Origin: Chitinophaga sp. GbtcB8
Lineage (GTDB): Bacteria > Bacteroidota > Bacteroidia > Chitinophagales > Chitinophagaceae
Direction of reading: 5' to 3'
NCBI RefSeq assembly: GCF_019091455.1
Contig: NZ_JAGXJN010000039.1
Span: 1 to 64,000 of the forward strand
Length of the DNA stretch: 64,000 bases
Of the stretch, positions 51,299 through 61,900 are shown piece after piece (positions within the stretch are counted from its first letter, which is position 1; each line of letters opens with the position of its first letter). The position numbers and the translations under genes were made by a program. Below the pieces are notes generated by a model. The model was not told the origin of the DNA and ran no database searches. It saw nothing but the letters and a program-made list of their open reading frames with translations.

Positions 51299-53665
51299 AT
51301 GAAGAAATTACTCTTTTCCATCCTGCTGTTACACACAAGTTATAACGCCCTGCTGGCACAGTCTTACGTACCGGAACGGCAGGAGAAGATAATGAAGGTA
51401 GCCGCTAAGGTGCCGGTACATGCTTACAGCTTTAATCTGAAAGATGTACAGATCCTGGACGGGCCTTTTAAAAAGGCGCAGGATGCAGATGTTGCTTACC
51501 TCTCGCTATTAGAGCCAGACCGTTTGCTGGCCGATTTCCGGGAGCATTCCGGTCTGAAAGCAAAAGCTAAACGTTATGGTGGCTGGGAATCATCCGGCCT
51601 GGCCGGGCATTCACTGGGCCATTATCTCTCTGCCTGCGCTATGCATTATGCGGCCAGTGGCGATAAGCGTTTCCTGGATAAAGTGAATTATATGGTAAGC
51701 GAGCTGGCAGAATGCCAGCAGCACCGCAAAACAGGTTATATAGGCGCTATTCCCAGTGAGGATAGCATCTGGCAATTAGTATCAGAAGGGCATATCCGTT
51801 CCCGTGGGTTTGATCTCAACGGCGGCTGGTCGCCCTGGTACACGGTGCACAAGATCATGGCCGGTTTGCTGGATGCGTATATCTATTGTAATAACCAACA
51901 GGCATTGGATGTAGAAAAAGGCATGGCCGACTGGACGGAGAAAATAGTAGGCCACTTACCGGATTCCCTGGTGCAGAAAATGCTGCTGTGTGAATATGGC
52001 GGCATGAATGAAGCGCTGGTGAACACCTACGCCCTTACCGGTGAAAAGAAATACCTGGATCTTTCCTACAGGTTCCACGACCGCCGTGTGCTGGATTCAC
52101 TGGCCCTTCAGCAGGATGTGCTGCCCGGTAAACATTCCAATACACAAATACCTAAAGTAATTGGCTGCATACGCCGCTATGAGCTAACAGGCGCGGATAA
52201 GGACAGCATTATTGGCCGTTTCTTCTGGAATACGGTTACACAGCACCATTCCTATGCACCGGGTGGTAACAGTAACTATGAGTACCTGGGCCCCCCGGAC
52301 CAGCTGAACGACTATCTCACAGAAAACACCATGGAAACCTGTAACACATACAACATGCTGAAACTAACCCGGCATTTGTTTGCGTTGCAGCCCGCAGCTA
52401 ACCTGATGGATTTTTACGAACGCGCATTATACAATCACATCCTTTCTTCCCAGAACCATGAAAGCGGTATGATGTGTTACTTTGTGCCGCTGCGTATGGG
52501 CACCCGTAAGGAGTTCAGCGATTCGTTCCACACCTTTACCTGCTGCGTAGGCTCCGGTATGGAAAACCATGTGAAGTATGGAGAGAGCATTTATTTTGAA
52601 GGTACAGATGGCAGCCTGTATGTGAACCTTTTCATTGCATCGCGCCTGAACTGGCAGCAGAAGGGCATTACACTGGAACAGCAAACAAAGCTGCCTGCCA
52701 GCGATAAAGTAGCATTTACCATTACCGCTAAAAAGCCCGTTGCATTTGCTTTACGCATACGCAAGCCACGCTGGGTACAGCAGGGTATGCAGCTTACAGT
52801 AAATGGTAAAACGCAGGCCATTACCCCCGGTGAGGATGGTTACATTACCATTAACCGTACCTGGAAAACCGGCGATAAAGTAGCGCTAACCTTACCCATG
52901 GATGTGTATACAGAAGCAATGCCCGATAACCCGGGCCGTGTAGCCTTGTTCTATGGCCCCGTAGTATTGGCCGGACAGTTAGGTAATAAAGAGCCGGATC
53001 CTGTAACAGGTATACCGGTATTAGTGACCGCTGAAAAAGATGCCAACAAATGGCTGCGTACAGATGATCCGCAATCCCTGGTGTTCCATACCAGCAACAT
53101 AGGCCAGCCGGCAGATGTAACGCTGGTGCCGTTCAACACCATACAGAATGAATACTATAGCGTGTACTGGGATGCCTTTACCCCGGATGGCTGGAAATCG
53201 CAGCAGGCCAAATACGAAGCAGAAAAGAAGAAACAGCAGGAAATAGAATCCCGCACGGTAGATGCGCTGCGCATAGCGGAAATGCAACCGGAGCGTGATC
53301 ATAATTTCGCTACCAGCGACAAAACCACTACCGGCGAAGAACATGGTAAAAAATGGAGAGCTGTGTGGGATGATGGATACATGCAATTCACCATGAAGGT
53401 GAACCCGGAAAAAGAAAACAGTTTGCAGCTCACCTATTGGGGTATGGATAACCGTTACTGCAAGTTTGATATATTAATAGATGGCGTGCAGGCAGGTACG
53501 GATGATCTGAATAAATATAAAGCCAGCAAATTTTATGATGTGGTGTATCCTATTCCTGCGGAGCTTACCAAAGGCAAACAAACTGTTACGGTAAAGCTGC
53601 AGGCCCGGAAAGATAATCACGTAGGCCCGGTGTATGGCACTGTAAGAATGATGCAACAACCATAG
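51299..53665 (+). CDS. GH127-family beta-L-arabinofuranosidase-like protein, secreted
   Basis: A 788-residue secreted enzyme (signal peptide ends ALLAQS) with an (alpha/alpha)6 barrel and C-terminal beta domains. The zinc-thiolate active site of GH127 is matched: a Glu-x-Cys in NTMETCNTYNML near residue 346, and a Cys-Cys pair in FTCCVGSGMENH near residue 414. GHSLGHYLSACAMHY and GWSPWYTVHKIMAGL are further barrel motifs. GH127 enzymes release L-arabinofuranose from hydroxyproline-linked and other arabinosides. That makes its place next to hydroxyproline catabolism suggestive of plant extensin-type glycoproteins. Confidence 0.9.
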   Translation: MKKLLFSILLLHTSYNALLAQSYVPERQEKIMKVAAKVPVHAYSFNLKDVQILDGPFKKAQDADVAYLSLLEPDRLLADFREHSGLKAKAKRYGGWESSGLAGHSLGHYLSACAMHYAASGDKRFLDKVNYMVSELAECQQHRKTGYIGAIPSEDSIWQLVSEGHIRSRGFDLNGGWSPWYTVHKIMAGLLDAYIYCNNQQALDVEKGMADWTEKIVGHLPDSLVQKMLLCEYGGMNEALVNTYALTGEKKYLDLSYRFHDRRVLDSLALQQDVLPGKHSNTQIPKVIGCIRRYELTGADKDSIIGRFFWNTVTQHHSYAPGGNSNYEYLGPPDQLNDYLTENTMETCNTYNMLKLTRHLFALQPAANLMDFYERALYNHILSSQNHESGMMCYFVPLRMGTRKEFSDSFHTFTCCVGSGMENHVKYGESIYFEGTDGSLYVNLFIASRLNWQQKGITLEQQTKLPASDKVAFTITAKKPVAFALRIRKPRWVQQGMQLTVNGKTQAITPGEDGYITINRTWKTGDKVALTLPMDVYTEAMPDNPGRVALFYGPVVLAGQLGNKEPDPVTGIPVLVTAEKDANKWLRTDDPQSLVFHTSNIGQPADVTLVPFNTIQNEYYSVYWDAFTPDGWKSQQAKYEAEKKKQQEIESRTVDALRIAEMQPERDHNFATSDKTTTGEEHGKKWRAVWDDGYMQFTMKVNPEKENSLQLTYWGMDNRYCKFDILIDGVQAGTDDLNKYKASKFYDVVYPIPAELTKGKQTVTVKLQARKDNHVGPVYGTVRMMQQP

Positions 53666-53681
53666 TAATACAGCAGTTACG

Positions 53682-53719
53682 CAAAAAGCCAGGTAACCAT
53701 GTGTTGCCTGGCTTTTGCA
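53682..53719 (+). terminator. Intrinsic terminator after the GH127 gene
   Basis: AAAAGCCAGG pairs with CCTGGCTTTT, with added inner pairs (AAC/GTT), around a short centre. The T run is part of the stem. Confidence 0.82.
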
Positions 53720-53823
53720 TTTTAACAGGCGCTTATTGAATGAAAAATGTGATTAGAATGACCATTTCCTTTTAAATTTATACTGAACCCTCAGGATCTT
53801 TAAAAAGAAATGAAAATAATTAT

Positions 53824-55113
53824 ATGCGGAAATTAGTAAAGGAAACCTTATTGGCAGCCATGTTGCTGCAAGCCGGCACTACCTTGTATGCACAGGATAA
53901 GCAGTACACAAAGGAAATAAAAGCGCTGGCAGATAAACCAGCTGTGAAAAAAGCATTCCAGTCCATCATTGAAATGGAACCACAAACGCTTAGCGATCAC
54001 CTGCTGTTAACTGAAATTGCAGCGCCGCCCTTTAAGGAAATGAAACGCGCGGAAAAGTATGCAACCATGATGAAGGCCGCTGGCGCGGATTCTGTGTGGA
54101 TTGATAATGTAGGCAATGTGCTGGGCAAACGCAAAGGTAAGAACAGTAAAAAGGTAGTGGTGCTGGAAGGCCATCTGGATACCGTTTTCCCGGAAGGAAC
54201 AGATGTAACGGTGAAGCATAGAGGCGACACGCTGGCTGCCCCGGGTATTATAGACGATACCCGTGCGCTGGCCATAGTGCTCACCATATTAAAAGCCATG
54301 GAAAAGAACAGCATTGAAACGGAGGCAGATGTGCTATTCTGCGGCGTAGTAGGAGAAGAAGGGCAGGGCGATCTGCGGGGTGTAAAGAACCTTTTCAGCG
54401 ATAAAGGGCCTGGTAAAATTGACACATACATTGCCATTGATGGTTGGGATATGGAAAGCATTACGCACCGCGGATTAGGCTCCCACCGTTATAATATCAC
54501 ATTCAAAGGCCCGGGCGGCCATTCCTCCGGCGCTTTTGGTTTGGCTAACCCGCACAATGCATTGGGCCGCGTCATTCATTACTGGGCCGTAGCGGCAGAC
54601 AGCTTAACCCGGCAGCCGGGCGAAAGGCTTACCTATAACGTAGGCGTAATAGGCGGTGGTACTTCTGTAAACTCTATTCCCTTTGAATCGTGGATGGAAG
54701 TAGATATGCGCTCAGAAAGCCCGCAGCGTGTAGCCGCTGCCGATAAGCTGCTGCAGGAGGCCGTGCAGCGGGGTTTGCTGGAAGAAAACCAGATGAAACG
54801 CGCCGGCGCAGACCTAACCGTTGATGTAAAGCTGATAGGCGACCGCCCCTCCGGTGGTTTAGACAGTAACCTGGCCGTTATACAACGCGCAAAAGCAGCC
54901 ATTGCATTCATTGGCGGATCACCTAAATTGCGCGTAGGCTCTACCAATTCCAATATTCCCATTTCCAAAGGCATACCGGCCATTACCATGGGTAGCGGCG
55001 GTAAGGGCGGCAATGCGCATGCCCTGCAGGAGTGGTGGATCAATGATAATGGTTACCTGGCCATACAGCGTACTTTGTTAGTATTGCTGGCAGAAGCAGG
55101 TTTAGCAAAATAG
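53824..55113 (+). CDS. M20-family metallopeptidase, secreted
   Basis: A 429-residue di-zinc exopeptidase with a signal peptide ending TTLYAQ. Metal ligands are visible: His in VLEGHLDTVFPEG, bridging Asp in GIIDDTRALAIVL, the Glu-Glu pair in GVVGEEGQGDLRG, and a late His in GNAHALQEWW. GPGGHSSGAFG marks the dimerisation lid. It likely trims di- or tripeptides in the periplasm. It has its own position after a terminator, so is only loosely linked to the hydroxyproline locus. Confidence 0.9.
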   Translation: MRKLVKETLLAAMLLQAGTTLYAQDKQYTKEIKALADKPAVKKAFQSIIEMEPQTLSDHLLLTEIAAPPFKEMKRAEKYATMMKAAGADSVWIDNVGNVLGKRKGKNSKKVVVLEGHLDTVFPEGTDVTVKHRGDTLAAPGIIDDTRALAIVLTILKAMEKNSIETEADVLFCGVVGEEGQGDLRGVKNLFSDKGPGKIDTYIAIDGWDMESITHRGLGSHRYNITFKGPGGHSSGAFGLANPHNALGRVIHYWAVAADSLTRQPGERLTYNVGVIGGGTSVNSIPFESWMEVDMRSESPQRVAAADKLLQEAVQRGLLEENQMKRAGADLTVDVKLIGDRPSGGLDSNLAVIQRAKAAIAFIGGSPKLRVGSTNSNIPISKGIPAITMGSGGKGGNAHALQEWWINDNGYLAIQRTLLVLLAEAGLAK

Positions 55114-55579
55114 TGTACAGAGATGAAATACTATTAGGGGCAAATATTTGCATGTTTGAAAAAATGTGCGGATGTTTGCCTCTCTTTTTGGTTGATGGAT
55201 AGCGTGATAAAACAGGTAGGCATAACAAAAGTAGTATGACTTTTTAGGACAAAAATTTGTATAATCCGATAAATATCTAAATCTTTGTTTCCGGAATCTT
55301 TTATACCTATGTAGATAATTGTGCGTTTTAGCCCTTTTACTACCCGAATAAGAAATATTAGGACAATACACAAGAGATAGTAACCCGGAAATAAACATCA
55401 AATGGTTACCCTATACTGTGAAACAAGCGTTAACAGCTAATCACCCTGTTTTTCCCTGTTACAGTATCCATTATTGTCATTTTTAAATGCTAGCAATAGC
55501 AATTCATGTGAATTACTGTGCGTTATGCACGCGGGGTCCGCATGCATGAACAGTAAGGAATATGTAATAACACATTGTT
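55114..55579. other. 466-bp intergenic region before the Rhs-type operon
   Basis: No credible gene. It holds a candidate promoter at 55256-55287, a palindrome AATTCA-TG-TGAATT at 55501-55514 and a small hairpin GCGT / ACGC at 55520-55532. The last two lie 50-80 bp before the next start and could be regulatory. Confidence 0.6.
55256..55287 (+). promoter_or_regulatory. Candidate promoter of the Rhs-type operon
   Basis: TTTG at 55256-55259, a 20-bp spacer and AAtcTTTG at 55280-55287 (7/8). It would give a leader of about 290 nt. Confidence 0.45.
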
Positions 55580-57844
55580 TTGAGAACCTGTACCTCTATA
55601 CTATTACTTTTTTTGCTTTTTATATCCAACGGATATAGCCAGTCGCGGCAGGATACCGGTTACTACCTCATGTACACTGGTTGTAAGGGTGTAACGGTTA
55701 CTACCTATCCTTTGCCTAAAAAGGATACGGTAGCAATACCGGTACGGGTAAGGAGACATATTTCGCCGGTTCCCCAGCATTCCCCTTTTCTTACCGTTCA
55801 TGGCAATGTCATGTATGATGTGTACTACCAGTCAAACGTAGATACGCCTTATGTGGAAAAAGATGTCTATCAGCATACTGTTCAAACATTTCTCGATATT
55901 AATATACGCAATCAATGCCCGCTAAGAGTAGCTTTTTCAACCAACATGGGTAACTCTTCGCTGTTCAGGAATGTTACAGGGCTTAACCTCCGGTACACGA
56001 ACCGTGATTTTAAGAATATGCTGATGAATAATGCCCGTCATTGGGATGCCGGCCGTTTGCAGCAGTTACAGCAACTGCAGCTGCTCAGGGATAGTCTGGA
56101 GCTCAGAGCAAATGAGATCAGCCGTTTAAAATACAAGCTACAGGCCCCTTCAGGCCTGCAGCAGGTAATAGAGGCAAAGGAAAGAGCGCTGTATGCCAGT
56201 GCCCGGGACTCACTGGCAAAGCTTCCATCTTATGCTATGGAAAATGTTAATCTGTCGCAGCACTGGCCACCCAAAAATAACTGGCAGAAGCCTGAATATT
56301 CAAAAGCTGATACCGCTCTTCAGAAATTTACAGCTGAACGTAAGACGGCTGCAGAACAATTAGATTCATTACAAAAGGAGTTTGCCCGGTTTGATAAGCT
56401 ATATCAGCAAAGGAAAAAACAGTTTGGCGCAAATAATGAACGTTTGATGGATGTGCTGGCGCAAAGCCGGAATAATAAGGAATTGTCTGATAACCTGCAT
56501 ACCATGAACCTGCCGGACACTGTGCTGCCCAGAGGCTATAAAACGTTACTGGCTATACGCTCTATAGGATTGGGCAGAACCCTTGTAGACTATTCAGAGC
56601 TAACCGCCAAAGATATCAGCATACTAGGGGTGCAGGCGGAATACAATCCTTCCTACTATGTGGCTTTCGCCACGGGTATGGTCGATTACCGGTTCAGGAA
56701 TTTTATTGTAAATGAAAACAGGTCGCGCCAGTACCTGAACCTTATAAGGGTAGGTACCGGTATGCGGGAAGGGAACAACATCATTCTCACCTGGTACACC
56801 GGTAAAAAACAATTGTACAATTTCAATACAGATACCTCCGGTACCGGTGCGCAATCAGCGCCTGATTATAACATCATGGGCATATCGCTGGAAGGCAAAT
56901 GGCAGTTAAATAAACACAATTACCTGGTAGGGGAAATAGCAAAATCATCTTTGCCTTATTACGCTAGGGCTGCTGAAAAGGAAAGCGCCATGGGAAGCGT
57001 ATTCCAGTTTGGCAACCGCTCCAATGAAGCTTATTCTGTAAAATCATTCTCTTTTATACCCCTTACCGGCACCAGCATCAATGCCATGTATAAGAGAATG
57101 GGAGCCAATTTCCAGTCATTCAGCCTGTACACCACCGGCTCTGCTCAAAGCGCATGGTTGTTGCGGATAGATCAGCCTTTCTTCAGAAAACAGCTGACTG
57201 TTTCAGCATCTATCCGGCAGAATGATTTTACCAGCTTATACCAGAATGTAGACTACCATACCAGCACCATCTTTAAAAGCATACAGGGTACGTTGCGTAT
57301 CCGCAAATGGCCGGTTGTATCAATAGGGTATTCACCCAGCTCTCAGTTAATGAAGCTGAGCGATGATCATTTTACTGAAAACCTGTTCTATACGCTGGTA
57401 GGCTCTCTTAGCCACTTTTTCCAGTACCGGGGTATTATGATGAACACTGTGCTTTCTTATACCCGTTTTTATAACAAGCAAACAGACAGCAGCTTTGTAT
57501 ACTTCAACAGTAAGAACATTTTATTAAATCATACGGTATTCCTGGGACGCTTTACACTGAGCGGATCTTTATCAGCCGCTACCAACCAGGATTACGCTTT
57601 GTATGGGGCAGATGGTAACCTGCAGTTTAAGGTAACCCGCTGGCTGGAAACCGGCGGTGGTCTTAAATACAATAAACAAACGGTGTATAACCTTGAGCAG
57701 GTAGGCTATACAGCCAATGCGCGGGTGAATATACCGAAGATAGGAGAGGTAGCATTAATGGGAGATAAAGGATTTATACCCGGGGCCAATAAACAATTGG
57801 TGCCCAATAACACAGGAAGATTGACCTATACTAAAATATTTTAA
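55580..57844 (+). CDS. Predicted outer-membrane beta-barrel protein with periplasmic coiled coil
   Basis: A 754-residue protein I do not recognise by family. A signal peptide (SILLLFLLFISNGYSQS) is followed by a beta-rich domain (20-145), a helical coiled coil (about 155-310, LQQLQQLQLLRDSLELRANE) and a long run of alternating amphipathic strands from about 330. It ends in aromatic TYTKIF, as outer-membrane barrels do. The start is TTG at 55580, because a stop lies 12 nt upstream and no ATG fits the signal peptide. It heads the operon with the Ig-like and Rhs-like genes, so it may export or anchor the Rhs-like protein. That is inference. Confidence 0.7.
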   Translation: MRTCTSILLLFLLFISNGYSQSRQDTGYYLMYTGCKGVTVTTYPLPKKDTVAIPVRVRRHISPVPQHSPFLTVHGNVMYDVYYQSNVDTPYVEKDVYQHTVQTFLDINIRNQCPLRVAFSTNMGNSSLFRNVTGLNLRYTNRDFKNMLMNNARHWDAGRLQQLQQLQLLRDSLELRANEISRLKYKLQAPSGLQQVIEAKERALYASARDSLAKLPSYAMENVNLSQHWPPKNNWQKPEYSKADTALQKFTAERKTAAEQLDSLQKEFARFDKLYQQRKKQFGANNERLMDVLAQSRNNKELSDNLHTMNLPDTVLPRGYKTLLAIRSIGLGRTLVDYSELTAKDISILGVQAEYNPSYYVAFATGMVDYRFRNFIVNENRSRQYLNLIRVGTGMREGNNIILTWYTGKKQLYNFNTDTSGTGAQSAPDYNIMGISLEGKWQLNKHNYLVGEIAKSSLPYYARAAEKESAMGSVFQFGNRSNEAYSVKSFSFIPLTGTSINAMYKRMGANFQSFSLYTTGSAQSAWLLRIDQPFFRKQLTVSASIRQNDFTSLYQNVDYHTSTIFKSIQGTLRIRKWPVVSIGYSPSSQLMKLSDDHFTENLFYTLVGSLSHFFQYRGIMMNTVLSYTRFYNKQTDSSFVYFNSKNILLNHTVFLGRFTLSGSLSAATNQDYALYGADGNLQFKVTRWLETGGGLKYNKQTVYNLEQVGYTANARVNIPKIGEVALMGDKGFIPGANKQLVPNNTGRLTYTKIF

Positions 57845-57854
57845 ATAAGTAAGC

Positions 57855-58952
57855 ATGATGAAAAGGTACCTATGGATATGCATGGTAATGCTAACCGCAC
57901 TGCGTGCGCGGGCGCAGGTAAGCATGACAGTGCAGCTACCGCCGGTTGGAGTGATGCAAAAATCACAGTTGTGGAATATGCTGCTGGTATCTGCTTCCAG
58001 CGCACCTGCGAATGTGAAGATCGTATTGCGGCTGTCAGATGCACAAACCAACCAACCATTGTTAACGGGTATCTCACGCACCATTATATTATATAAAGGC
58101 GCAAAACAGGTAAAGATGGAGGATGCAAGCCCGGTGCAATATGAATACCTCTCTGCCGCTGTGGACAGGAATGTGAACGGGCTGCTGGCCACCGGCAACT
58201 ACCAGGCTTGTTATAGCATTGTGGCAAGTGGCCACAGTGGCGCATTGCTGGCCGAAGATTGTATTCCTTTTACTGTTGAACCGGTAAGCCCGCCTTTACT
58301 GAATGCACCGGCTAACGGAAGTTTGCTGGAAAGCGTTTTGCCGCAATTTACCTGGCTGCCGCCAGCCCCGCTGAACATTTTCAACGATCTGAATTATGAC
58401 CTGGTATTGGTGGAGTTACGGAGCGGCCAATCTGCAGCAGAAGCCATACAGCAGAATATCCCGGTATTCCGGGCCATGCATAACAAAAACATTTTTGTTA
58501 ACTACCCGGCATCAGCGGTAGCACTGGATACCGCTAAAACCTATGCCTGGACCATCACTGCAAACAATGGCCCCCGGTATGCAGCACAAACGGAAGTTTG
58601 GACCTTCCGGATCAAAGGCATGCAAAACAAGCAGGCAGCCAACGCAAATGCATATATGCAGCTGAAAAAAGAGCTGGGTGCTGCAGTTGCTAATAGTAGC
58701 GGCCCGCTTTATTTTTCCTACAGCAATGATGCAAATGATAAAACCGTGCAGTATGAAATAATCGCCTTGCAGGAAGGCAGCAGCGCTATTCAGCATGGGA
58801 AGCTATCTCTGACCGTAGGTGATAACCTGCTGGAGCTGGGTTTGAAAGGAAGCCGGCTGGAAGATGAAAAAACCTATTTATTCCGTTTGTTAAACTCCCG
58901 TCACGAGTACTGGCAAATGAAATTTATTTATACCCGGCAGCATAAACAATAA
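57855..58952 (+). CDS. Secreted beta-sandwich (Ig/FN3-like) protein of the Rhs-type operon
   Basis: A 365-residue protein with a signal peptide ending ALRARAQ. It appears to consist of beta-sandwich units. PPLLNAPANGSLLESVLPQF followed by TWLPPAP, and then AKTYAWTITANN, resemble fibronectin/Ig-like repeats that open with a proline-rich strand. No catalytic motif is visible. It lies 10 bp after the barrel gene and 23 bp before the Rhs-like gene, so all three are probably cotranscribed. It may be a periplasmic or surface chaperone or adaptor. Confidence 0.75.
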   Translation: MMKRYLWICMVMLTALRARAQVSMTVQLPPVGVMQKSQLWNMLLVSASSAPANVKIVLRLSDAQTNQPLLTGISRTIILYKGAKQVKMEDASPVQYEYLSAAVDRNVNGLLATGNYQACYSIVASGHSGALLAEDCIPFTVEPVSPPLLNAPANGSLLESVLPQFTWLPPAPLNIFNDLNYDLVLVELRSGQSAAEAIQQNIPVFRAMHNKNIFVNYPASAVALDTAKTYAWTITANNGPRYAAQTEVWTFRIKGMQNKQAANANAYMQLKKELGAAVANSSGPLYFSYSNDANDKTVQYEIIALQEGSSAIQHGKLSLTVGDNLLELGLKGSRLEDEKTYLFRLLNSRHEYWQMKFIYTRQHKQ

Positions 58953-58975
58953 CAGCATACCTAAATATATTTTAC

Positions 58976-61900
58976 ATGATACTGGCACGAGTTGCAAAAG
59001 GCAGGAAAGTGATTGCTATAATATGGCTGATGATGCTTTATATGGAAACCGTACTGCCGCATTATGCAAGGGGAGCAATAGTGAGCACCGGTAACCGCAT
59101 TTACCCGGTAGCTAATTCCAATACTGCTGTAAAGCCTGCAGTGCATATAAACAGAATAAAGAATGTTTTGCCGGAGAGCAGCGCAAAAGGAAATAAAGTG
59201 AAAGCAATAGCTGCCGGTAATATCGGTGGTCCGGGCCAACCTGAAAGCCGCGCTTTTCACCCGGTGAACAATGCCAATATGGTAGATCTGTTTACGGGTG
59301 ATTTCTCCTACACCATTCCCTTAATGGATGTAGGCGGCTATCCTATTGCAATTGGTTATAACAGTGGTATTACCATGGACCAGGAAGCCAGCTGGGTGGG
59401 GCTGGGATGGAACATAAACCCCGGCGCCATTACCCGTAATATGCGTGGCATACCGGATGATTTTAATGGTACGGATTCTATTGCTAAAACAGCTTCCATA
59501 AAGGAGAATAAAACAACCGGTGCAACATTAGGTTTGGGAGCAGAGGTAGTAGGTTTTCCGATAGGCTTAAGCGGCAGCCTTGGGATTTTTACCAATACCT
59601 ACCGGGGCTGGGGGCTTGAAGTAGGCATAAACCCTACCATTAACGTTGCTGCTGGTAGTAAGGGTGTGTTAACAGCTGGTTTATCTCTTACCAATAATTC
59701 ACAGGAAGGTATTACGCTGTCGCCTTCATTAGCTCTTAAAACAAGTCAGGAGCAGGCAGATGCAATAGGTTTTAGTGGCAGTACATCTGTCAGCACGGCC
59801 TATAATACAAGAACAGGCATGAAGGCATTGCAGCTTTCCCAATACCTGAGCACCTATGGTGGTAGCTATTCCGGAACGCTGCTCTCATTTGCATATCCTT
59901 CATATATGCCAGCTATCAACCTGCCTTATACAAGTGAGAATTTTTCCGCTTCTTTTGTGCTGGGTACGGAGTTTAGCGTGGTACATCCCAGCTTGTCTGT
60001 CAGCGGCTATCAATCCAAACAATATATTGCACCCGAAGACCAGCATCGGTCTATACCAGCCTACGGTTATCTGAATTATCAGAATGGTGCTACAGATCCC
60101 GGGGCATTGCTGGACTATAACCGGGAAAAGGATATTCCCTACCGGGAAAAACCGCAAACCAAAAATATCGGTATACCTGCTTATACCTATGACGTGTTTT
60201 CCATGACAGGGGAGGGCACCGACGGTATGTTCAGAGCCTACCGCGGTGATATTGGTTATGTGTACGATCATCATATGCGTACAAAAGATGCATCCGACCG
60301 GGTAAGCCTTGATCTTGGTGCGGGGCCTCAAATAGTACATGGCGGTGTTGACCTGAATTTCGTAAGCGCCAATACGCAAAGCGGACCCTGGATAGAGGAA
60401 AATCCACTGGCAGCTACTATTGGTTTCCGGAGATCAGATAAGCTCTTTGAGGCAGCTTATTTCCGTAATCCTGCAGAAAAAGTAGTGAATACCAAAACTT
60501 TTTATGACGCAGTAGGCGGGGACGATGCGGTAACCGTTGACCTGTTTCAGCCAGGTAACAGCAGCAGCACGCTTAGCACAACTAATGTGCTGAAACGCTA
60601 TCGTAATAAGAGCTATATAGATAACATCCAGCTGCGGAAAGAACAGGCATATAAAGCATCGCGGGATAAAAGAACCCAGGTAATATCTTATCTCACTGCA
60701 AAGGAGGCCAGCACCGTAGGTCTTACAAAGTATATAGAAAACTACAAGCTCAATACCTTTCAGCTTGAAAACTGTGATAATAACTTCCCGGATGAAACAA
60801 CAGGGGATGGTACCGGTCTGATAGGAGATTATCACCAGGGAACAGATGTTAATCACTGGTTATACTCAAGACTGGATCCGCAGATCAACTTTGCCAAAGT
60901 AGAGGCAATGACCAATGAGTTGCCCGATTATGTTGTAGATGCCATGAAGGATGAGTTTTCCATAAGCTGGAAAGGGCGCTTGAAAGCAGATGTTACCGGC
61001 CACTATATCATATCTACCGGTAGCGACGATGGCGCTGCGGTTTACATCAATGGTAACTTTCTGATTAATAGATGGGGCATACAGGGAGAAGGTGAATCAA
61101 GCATGGGTAAAGTGGATCTAAATCTTGTAGCCGGCGAGTTTTACGACATAAGGGTAGATTACTTCCAGTTCAGAAAGAAAGGGGCTATGAAGCTGTACTG
61201 GGAGTATCTTGGTCATCCCAGGGAGATCATTCCCACTAAATTCCTTTATCCGCCGCAAACAAAGGACGTATTTGAGGTTAACGGCGGCGCCATATTAAAG
61301 GAAAAACGCGTAAACACGTTCCGTAAAGAAAATCATCTCTCTGAAATAGATGTTTTAAACCCCGATGGCAGAAGATACGTATACGGGCTGCCGGTATATA
61401 ATCTTAAACAGCAGGAAGCTACTTTTTCTGTTAACGCATCAGATGGTAATGCCGCAGAAGGCCTGGTAACATATGTTCCCGGTACCGATGATTCAACGGA
61501 GAATAAAAAAGGTAATGATAATTATTTCAGCCGTGAAGATATGCCCGCCTATGCGCATTCTTTCCTGTTAACAGGTATCCTTTCACCTGATTATGTGGAT
61601 CTTACCGGCAATGGTATTTCAGATGACGACCCGGGTGATGCCGTAAAATTCAATTACACAAAGATGGCAGGCATCCTTAATCCATATAAATGGAGAACAC
61701 CTTATAGTGATAAGGCAGGATATAACGAAGGGCTAAAGACCGACAACCGCGATGATAAAGGCAACTATGTATATGGCGAAAAGGAGCTATGGTATCTTAA
61801 TACCATAGAGTCCAAGAACATGATCGCCACCTTTACCGTCAGCGACCGGGAAGACCTCTACGAAATTGACCGGGACGGCAAAAAACAAAAAGGTCCCGCT

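Noticed and set aside
59900-60856. Minus-strand frames of 140-159 codons inside the Rhs-like gene
   Set aside because: The + strand is open without interruption from 58976 to the window end and carries recognisable domains.
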